Part shown: positions 5,633 to 9,425 of the stretch, in pieces | How positions within the stretch are numbered: the first letter of the stretch is position 1 | Layout of the letters: each line of letters opens with the position of its first letter | NCBI GenBank assembly: GCA_043806215.1 | Contig: JAZDHD010000224.1 | Location: 1-9,425, forward strand | DNA length: 9,425 nucleotides | Direction of reading: 5' to 3' | DNA from: JAVHLK01 sp043806215 | GTDB lineage: Bacteria; Desulfobacterota; Desulfomonilia; Desulfomonilales; Desulfomonilaceae | Translations under genes and position numbers: made by a program | The notes under the pieces: generated by a model | Databases searched by the model: none | Seen by the model: the letters and a program-made list of their open reading frames with translations, nothing else | What the model was told of the DNA's origin: nothing

Positions 5633-6400
5633 ATGGAGAGACATCCGGCAATTGTCCTGGAGAATGTGTCGTTCTCCTACAACAGACACCCGGTAATTGA
5701 AAACGCAAGCTTGGCCCTGCATGAGCATCAATTGGCAGCCATCGTGGGGCCCAACGGCGGTGGAAAGACCACTTTGCTGAAACTTGTTCTGGGGCTCCTC
5801 ACCCCGTCGAGCGGATCGGTCCGCGTCTTGGGGAAGCCGGCCAAGGAGGCCGGACCCTTGGTGGGATACATGCCCCAACATGCGCACCTGGATCCCAAGT
5901 TCCCCATTTGCGTGATGGATGTCGTACTGATGGGACGCATAGGTCACTCGCTCCCGTTCTGGTCTTACTCGAAGACGGACAAGGCCGTGGCCGAGAGGTT
6001 GCTCCGCGACCTGCACATGTGGGAGTACCGGAAGACTCATTTTTCGGAACTATCCGGCGGGCAACGGCAGAGAGTGCTCATTGCACGGGCCTTGGCAGCC
6101 GAACCGGAGTTGTTGTTGCTCGACGAACCGACGGCAGGCCTTGATTTTGTCTTCGAGTCGGAGCTTTCCGGGATTCTCGTGGGGTTGAGCGACCGCCTGA
6201 CCGTGGTCCTGGTGTCGCACGATCTGGGTTTCGTGTCGAAATACGTCGACGCAGTGGTCTGCGTCAACCGCAAAGTCCTCATGCATCCCACTTCGGAAGT
6301 CACGGGAACCGTCGTCAATGAGCTCTATGGAGGTTCGGTGAAGATGGTCAGACATGACCTCGTCGGTTCGGGAGGGATTAAGAGTTGCATGAATTCATAA
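5633..6400 (+). CDS. Metal ABC transporter ATP-binding protein (ZnuC/MntB-like)
   Basis: This 255-residue cytoplasmic ATPase powers uptake of a divalent metal such as Zn, Mn or Fe through the adjoining permease. All nucleotide-binding motifs are intact: Walker A GPNGGGKT (39-46), Q-loop Q82 in YMPQ, signature LSGGQ (140-144), Walker B LLLLDEP (160-166) and switch H196 in VSHD. The sequence around PQHAHLDPKFPICVMDVVLMGR is characteristic of the metal-uptake subfamily (ZnuC, MntB, ZurA). The ATG at 5633 has GAGGAA 6 nt upstream; a longer open frame extends upstream but lies over the regulator gene and the gap. The gene follows the RHH regulator by 97 nt and overlaps the permease gene by 16 nt. 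Which metal is carried cannot be read from this subunit. Confidence 0.92.
   Translation: MERHPAIVLENVSFSYNRHPVIENASLALHEHQLAAIVGPNGGGKTTLLKLVLGLLTPSSGSVRVLGKPAKEAGPLVGYMPQHAHLDPKFPICVMDVVLMGRIGHSLPFWSYSKTDKAVAERLLRDLHMWEYRKTHFSELSGGQRQRVLIARALAAEPELLLLDEPTAGLDFVFESELSGILVGLSDRLTVVLVSHDLGFVSKYVDAVVCVNRKVLMHPTSEVTGTVVNELYGGSVKMVRHDLVGSGGIKSCMNS
6371..6376 (+). promoter_or_regulatory. Ribosome-binding site for the TTG-started permease
   Basis: GGAGGG lies inside the end of the ATPase gene, 8 nt before the TTG at 6385. It supports the non-ATG start, since the ATG at 6389 is in another frame and closes after two codons. Confidence 0.7.
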
Positions 6401-7239
6401 TCGATCTTCAGAGCCACGGGTTCCTGCAATATGCGCTCGCGGCGGGAGTCCTCGCAAGCTTCTCGGCAGGGGTCGTGGGGACATTCGTGGTGGTGAGAAG
6501 GATCAGCTATGTCGCCGGGGGGATAGCCCACACGGTACTGGCGGGATTGGGCGCAGCGCTTTACCTCGGAAAGGCCGGGTACTGGCCCGGCTTGGACCCG
6601 CTGTACGGTGCCGTGGTTGCCGCTCTTATCGCCGCCGTGGTTATCGGCATGGTGAGCATCCACGCGAAGGAGAGGGAGGATACCGTTATCGGGGCATTAT
6701 GGGCCGTGGGGATGGCGGTCGGCATTCTCTTCATTTCCCGGACTCCCGGGTATAACACGGACTTGATGAGCTATCTCTTCGGTAATATTCTGATGGTTTC
6801 TCGGCAGGATCTATGGGTTATTCTGTCGCTCGACGTTCTCGTCCTCTGTTTCACGGTTCTTTTCTACAACCAGTTTGTTGCCGTGTGCTTCGATAGTGAA
6901 TTCGCTCAACTGCGCGGGCTGAGGGTTCAGGTGTTCTACATTCTGCTGCTGTGTCTCACGGCTCTCACGGTGGTCGCACTCACCACTGCCGTCGGCATCG
7001 TGTTGGTCATCGCGCTGTTGACACTTCCCGCGGCCATTTCCGGCGCGTACTGCAGGAGCATGCGGTCCATGATGATCGTCTCGGCACTGCTGTGCATATT
7101 CTTCACCGTTTCCGGTCTCGTACTGAGCTACAAGCACGACTATCCGGCCGGTGCGGTGACGATTCTGGTCGCAGGGACGGTATATTTGGGGGTGATGGTG
7201 CTCAGGAGTTTGAGGATTCGTTTCTTTGTCCGCGGATAG
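6385..7239 (+). CDS. Metal ABC transporter permease (ZnuB/MntC family)
   Basis: This 284-residue integral membrane protein is the channel subunit of the metal uptake ABC transporter. About eight hydrophobic segments are visible, with family landmarks GVVGTFVVVRRISYVAGGIAHTVL near the N-terminus, the cytoplasmic KERED-T-VIGALWAVGMAVG region, LFGNIL, and VGIVLVIALLTLPAAI toward the C-terminus. Length fits the family. It begins with TTG, preceded by GGAGGG, and overlaps the ATPase gene by 16 nt, indicating coupled translation. No periplasmic solute-binding protein (ZnuA type) lies before or after it here, although these transporters normally need one; it is probably encoded elsewhere. A sealed promoter arrangement with the RHH gene suggests metal-controlled expression. 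Zinc is the most likely substrate by resemblance, but Mn or Fe is possible. Confidence 0.9.
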   Translation: MHEFIIDLQSHGFLQYALAAGVLASFSAGVVGTFVVVRRISYVAGGIAHTVLAGLGAALYLGKAGYWPGLDPLYGAVVAALIAAVVIGMVSIHAKEREDTVIGALWAVGMAVGILFISRTPGYNTDLMSYLFGNILMVSRQDLWVILSLDVLVLCFTVLFYNQFVAVCFDSEFAQLRGLRVQVFYILLLCLTALTVVALTTAVGIVLVIALLTLPAAISGAYCRSMRSMMIVSALLCIFFTVSGLVLSYKHDYPAGAVTILVAGTVYLGVMVLRSLRIRFFVRG

Positions 7240-7270
7240 GGAAGTCGGCGATCTGCACGCTTGGTGCCCT

Positions 7271-7474
7271 GTGGCGTAAATACGGTCGCACATTCTCAAC
7301 CTCTTGAGATTGCCGTGCCCTCCCAAAGCCTCGGGCTCGCAATGACATGGTTCAGCGTGGTGCCGTGACCGAAATCGCGTGCAACCACGAGATGTCATTG
7401 CGAGGAGCGCAGTCCCGCGCAGAACGCGGGAAAGCTATCTCAGCTCGATAAATCCGTGACCGTATTTGCGCCGC
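7271..7474. repeat. Nested inverted repeat built from two opposed dispersed repeats
   Basis: The outer arms 7271-7287 and 7458-7474 are complementary at 15 of 17 positions (core AAATACGGTC). The inner arms 7336-7348 and 7392-7404 are perfectly complementary over 13 bp (CTCGCAATGACAT). Between outer and inner arms, each side carries a GAGAT...CTCGCAATGACAT repeat of the type scattered through many bacterial genomes, here in opposite orientations. It could form a cruciform or a large RNA hairpin after the permease gene. The gap from 7240 to the transposase fragment holds no gene. Confidence 0.7.
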
Positions 7475-7548
7475 GGAGCACTCAGTGCCGTGTTTCACTA
7501 TGCCCCATGATCGGGCGATCACGACTGAGCATGAAAATCCCCCAGTGG

Positions 7549-7566
7549 GACAGGCGTCTCGCCTGT
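7549..7566. repeat. Short perfect hairpin from a dispersed repeat
   Basis: GACAGGCG-TCT-CGCCTGTC gives an 8-bp stem with little loop. No T-run follows on either side, so it is more likely a repetitive element than a terminator. It sits just beyond the broken end of the transposase fragment. Confidence 0.6.
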
Positions 7567-7644
7567 CAATGACGCGCAAGAGGCCCGCCCACCAAGGCCG
7601 GGCTCACATTCGACAACAGCATTGTCGCGTTGTATCTTATAATG

Positions 7645-7917
7645 TTCTTGAGTCTCCTGTATCCTTCGGTAATCACGAAAGGCTGTCCGCGATCCTCTTG
7701 CTCATACAGGAGGTAGTCACCGTAGAACGAATGACTCGTCGTATCGTGATGAGCATGCGAGCAGTCCAGCGAAAAGCTCTGGGCGGCCCTCACCGCAACT
7801 GCTCCCGGCACTACGTTGGTTCCCACATCGAACAGCCGCTTGATCTCCCTCCGAAGCGTATGATCGCCGAGCTTGGACACGGTGATACGGTTCATATTCT
7901 TGAATAAAGGGCCGTAG
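7645..7917 (-). pseudogene. IS1634-type (IS4-superfamily) transposase fragment
   Basis: The minus strand encodes IYGPLFKNMNRITVSKLGDHT, then LRREIKRLFDVG and HHDTTSHSFYGDYLLYE, ending at PFVITEGY. The DTTSxSxxGDY motif with the following GQPFVITEGY stretch is the conserved segment around the first catalytic Asp of IS1634-family DDE transposases. Only about 90 residues survive of a protein that is normally about 500 aa. Family similarity stops at about 7650, where repeat-derived sequence takes over, and at about 7917 near a short hairpin. An open frame continues to 7566, but its last 30 codons are not transposase. It is a relic, and no terminal repeats of the original element are visible. Confidence 0.75.
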
Positions 7918-7930
7918 ATTATTGTGCAGA

Positions 7931-7953
7931 AACCCCTGTGTGCCCAAGGGGTT
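7931..7953 (-). terminator. Weak hairpin at the end of acr3
   Basis: AACCCCT and AGGGGTT form a 7-bp stem with a 9-nt loop, touching the acr3 stop codon. There is no clear T-run after it on the minus strand, so termination activity is doubtful. Confidence 0.3.
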
Positions 7954-9065
7954 CATGCGGGGCCAATGCGACTATCGGGTATAGGACGTCGGATACCGGG
8001 TCGTGTCTTTGAAGGAAACTTAAAGAAGCGTCTTTGGAAGTATAATGCGACATTCACCAAGAGGATCAGCACCGGCACTTCTACCAGAGGGCCTATGACG
8101 GCAGCAAAGGCGGCACCGGAGTTTATGCCGAAAACCGCCACCGCGACGGCAATGGCCAGCTCAAAATTATTGCTTGCCGCCGTGAAGGACAGAGTCGCAG
8201 ATTTGGAGTAATCACCACTGACCTTGGCCGACATCCAGAAGCTCACGAAGAACATTACAACAAAGTATATGAGCAGGGGAACGGCTATGCGGAGGACATC
8301 CAGAGGAATCTGCACTATCAGTTTGCCCTTCAAGCTGAACATGACCACAATAGTGAACAGCAGTGCAATGAGCGTGATAGGACTGATCTTGGGAATGAAC
8401 TTGTTTTCGTACCAAGATTTCCCCATCCGCTTGATCAACGAGAATCGGGTAATAATCCCGGCGATGAAAGGAATGCCCAGGTAAATGAATACGCTTTCCG
8501 CGATCTGGCCGATGGTGACCTTGACAATGCTTCCACTGAGGCCGAAGAACGGCGGAAGTACCGTAATGAAGAACCACGCATACACGCTGAAAAAAAGAAC
8601 CTGAAAAATGCTGTTGAAGGCAACCAAACCCGCGCAATACTCTGTGTCGCCCTTTGCCAACTCGTTCCAGACGATCACCATGGCTATGCACCGAGCCAAC
8701 CCGATCATGATCAATCCGACCATGTACTCCGGATGATTAGAAAGAAACGCGATCGCCAGGAAAAACATCAGAATGGGACCGACAATCCAGTTCTGAACCA
8801 GAGACAGGCCCAACACCTTCCAATCGCGAAATACATCGCCCAATTCCTCGTACTTTACTTTGGCAAGCGGCGGATACATCATCAGAATTAAGCCGATGGC
8901 GATGGGCACATTGGTTGTACCAACCTGGAAGTAGCCAATAGCGGATTCCACACCAGGTATAAAGTATCCTGCTCCGACCCCCGCCGCCATGGCGAGGAAA
9001 ATCCACAACGTCAGGTAACGGTCGAGAAATGAGAGCCTTTTCATGAGAGCTTCCGTTTCGGACAT
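7953..9065 (-). CDS. acr3: Acr3-family arsenite efflux permease
   Basis: This 370-residue inner-membrane protein belongs to the Acr3 family of the BART superfamily, which exports arsenite (sometimes antimonite) using the proton motive force. About ten hydrophobic segments are present. The essential Cys is C126 in GLARCIAMVIVWN, and the conserved Glu is E302 in SFTAASNNFELAIAVAVAVFG. The early motif VPIAIGLILMMYPPLAKV also fits. I start it at the ATG at 9065 because AAAGGAG lies 10 nt upstream; extending to 9116 would run through the A/T-rich repeat. The C-terminus continues about 20 residues (PSKTRPGIRRPIPDSRIGPA) past the usual end, and that part looks like translated dispersed repeat. A Cys-rich small gene lies upstream in the same direction. 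Other ars genes may lie beyond the window. Confidence 0.9.
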   Translation of the reverse strand: MSETEALMKRLSFLDRYLTLWIFLAMAAGVGAGYFIPGVESAIGYFQVGTTNVPIAIGLILMMYPPLAKVKYEELGDVFRDWKVLGLSLVQNWIVGPILMFFLAIAFLSNHPEYMVGLIMIGLARCIAMVIVWNELAKGDTEYCAGLVAFNSIFQVLFFSVYAWFFITVLPPFFGLSGSIVKVTIGQIAESVFIYLGIPFIAGIITRFSLIKRMGKSWYENKFIPKISPITLIALLFTIVVMFSLKGKLIVQIPLDVLRIAVPLLIYFVVMFFVSFWMSAKVSGDYSKSATLSFTAASNNFELAIAVAVAVFGINSGAAFAAVIGPLVEVPVLILLVNVALYFQRRFFKFPSKTRPGIRRPIPDSRIGPA

Positions 9066-9075
9066 GCGAGTCTTA

Positions 9076-9082
9076 CTCCTTT
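9076..9082 (-). promoter_or_regulatory. Ribosome-binding site for acr3
   Basis: AAAGGAG on the minus strand lies 10 nt before the ATG at 9065 and supports this start over upstream codons. Confidence 0.65.
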
Positions 9083-9090
9083 CGGTTCTG

Positions 9091-9110
9091 ATTTTATTGC
9101 ATTTTATTGC
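9091..9110. repeat. Tandem ATTTTATTGC repeat before acr3
   Basis: The 10-bp unit ATTTTATTGC occurs twice without spacer, 26 bp upstream of acr3. On the minus strand it reads GCAATAAAAT twice and contains TAAAAT, close to a -10 hexamer, so it may be part of an acr3 promoter or operator. No good -35 partner is visible. Confidence 0.5.
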
Positions 9111-9200
9111 AGGCAACGCGCGTGACTCATTGCAGAGCTTCCATAACGATCCGGAGCTTCTTCACCCTCCCCGGCATACCCCGACCGACGGCATTTCTCC

Positions 9201-9422
9201 TTAGTCCCGTTCCTCACGGCCCTTACAGTCGCGGCAGTCCATCACTTCCCAGCCGCCCAGTTCGTGACATTCTTCCGGAGTCTTCAAGTCGCACTTGACG
9301 ACCTTCGGATTGCAGGTGCAGGAAGGACGGCAGCACGGTATCTTGGCTTCCCGGGAGTAAAGGCCGATCTCGCCGGCGAAGAATGCGGTCACGATAACGA
9401 GGAAAATCAAGATCTTTTTCAT
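9201..9422 (-). CDS. Small Cys-rich exported or membrane-anchored protein, unknown function
   Basis: This 73-residue protein starts with MKKILIFLVIVTAFFAG, a short basic start and hydrophobic core typical of a signal peptide or membrane anchor, though the cleavage site is not canonical. The rest holds eight cysteines: C30-C31, C35, C37, C44, C52, C63 and C66, in the order CC-x3-CxC-x6-C-x7-C-x10-CxxC. They could bind a soft metal or metalloid or form disulfides in the periplasm. I do not recognise the family. It lies 135 bp upstream of acr3 in the same direction, so a role in arsenic handling is suggested by context only. Only three bases lie between its start and the window edge, so its ribosome-binding site and promoter cannot be seen. 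Confidence 0.7.
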   Translation of the reverse strand: MKKILIFLVIVTAFFAGEIGLYSREAKIPCCRPSCTCNPKVVKCDLKTPEECHELGGWEVMDCRDCKGREERD

Positions 9423-9425
9423 ATA

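Noticed and set aside
7352..7579. Minus-strand frame of 75 codons
   Set aside because: It consists of translated dispersed repeats from the nested inverted repeat and the GACAGGCG hairpin.
7485..7907. Plus-strand frame of 140 codons
   Set aside because: It is antisense to the IS1634-type transposase relic, whose conserved DTTSxSxxGDY motif is on the minus strand.

Overview
This looks like chromosomal DNA of an uncultivated-type, Gram-negative-like environmental bacterium, perhaps near Desulfobacterota or Nitrospirota. Moderate GC, Shine-Dalgarno sites before most genes, REP-associated transposases and several dispersed palindromic repeats common in such genomes point that way. Assignment to a phylum is inference only. 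No tRNA, rRNA, CRISPR array or phage gene was recognised.

Positions 1-1766 (+ strand) hold a duplicated two-gene module. A small protein starting with a T-C-x-C-P motif is followed by a membrane protein with four predicted core TM segments. The first pair is 120 aa and 190 aa. The second pair is only 30 aa and 187 aa, and the 30-aa gene is easily overlooked. The two membrane proteins are clear paralogues with the same spacing of buried polar residues. I do not recognise their function.

Positions 1783-2934 hold a decayed REP-associated tyrosine transposase (RAYT, Y1_Tnp) element. It contains two direct copies of the transposase gene, both broken, between imperfect 21-bp inverted ends. Positions 2935-3721 are a gene-free mosaic of dispersed hairpin and direct repeats.

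At 3722-5113 (- strand) lies a lone HHxxxD acyltransferase of the condensation-domain superfamily. It diverges from a + strand operon (5257-7239) that encodes a ribbon-helix-helix regulator with zinc-knuckle-like cysteines, a ZnuC/MntB-type metal ABC ATPase and a ZnuB-type permease. A good sigma70-like promoter with a 15-bp dyad over its -10 region precedes the regulator, suggesting metal-responsive autoregulation. No solute-binding protein gene is present in the window.

Positions 7240-7917 contain a large nested inverted repeat, a small hairpin and a fragment of an IS1634-type transposase. Positions 7953-9422 (- strand) encode a short Cys-rich exported or membrane-anchored protein followed by an Acr3 arsenite efflux permease, probably a metalloid-resistance unit that continues beyond the window. 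The right half therefore combines metal uptake with metalloid export, separated by mobile and repetitive debris.
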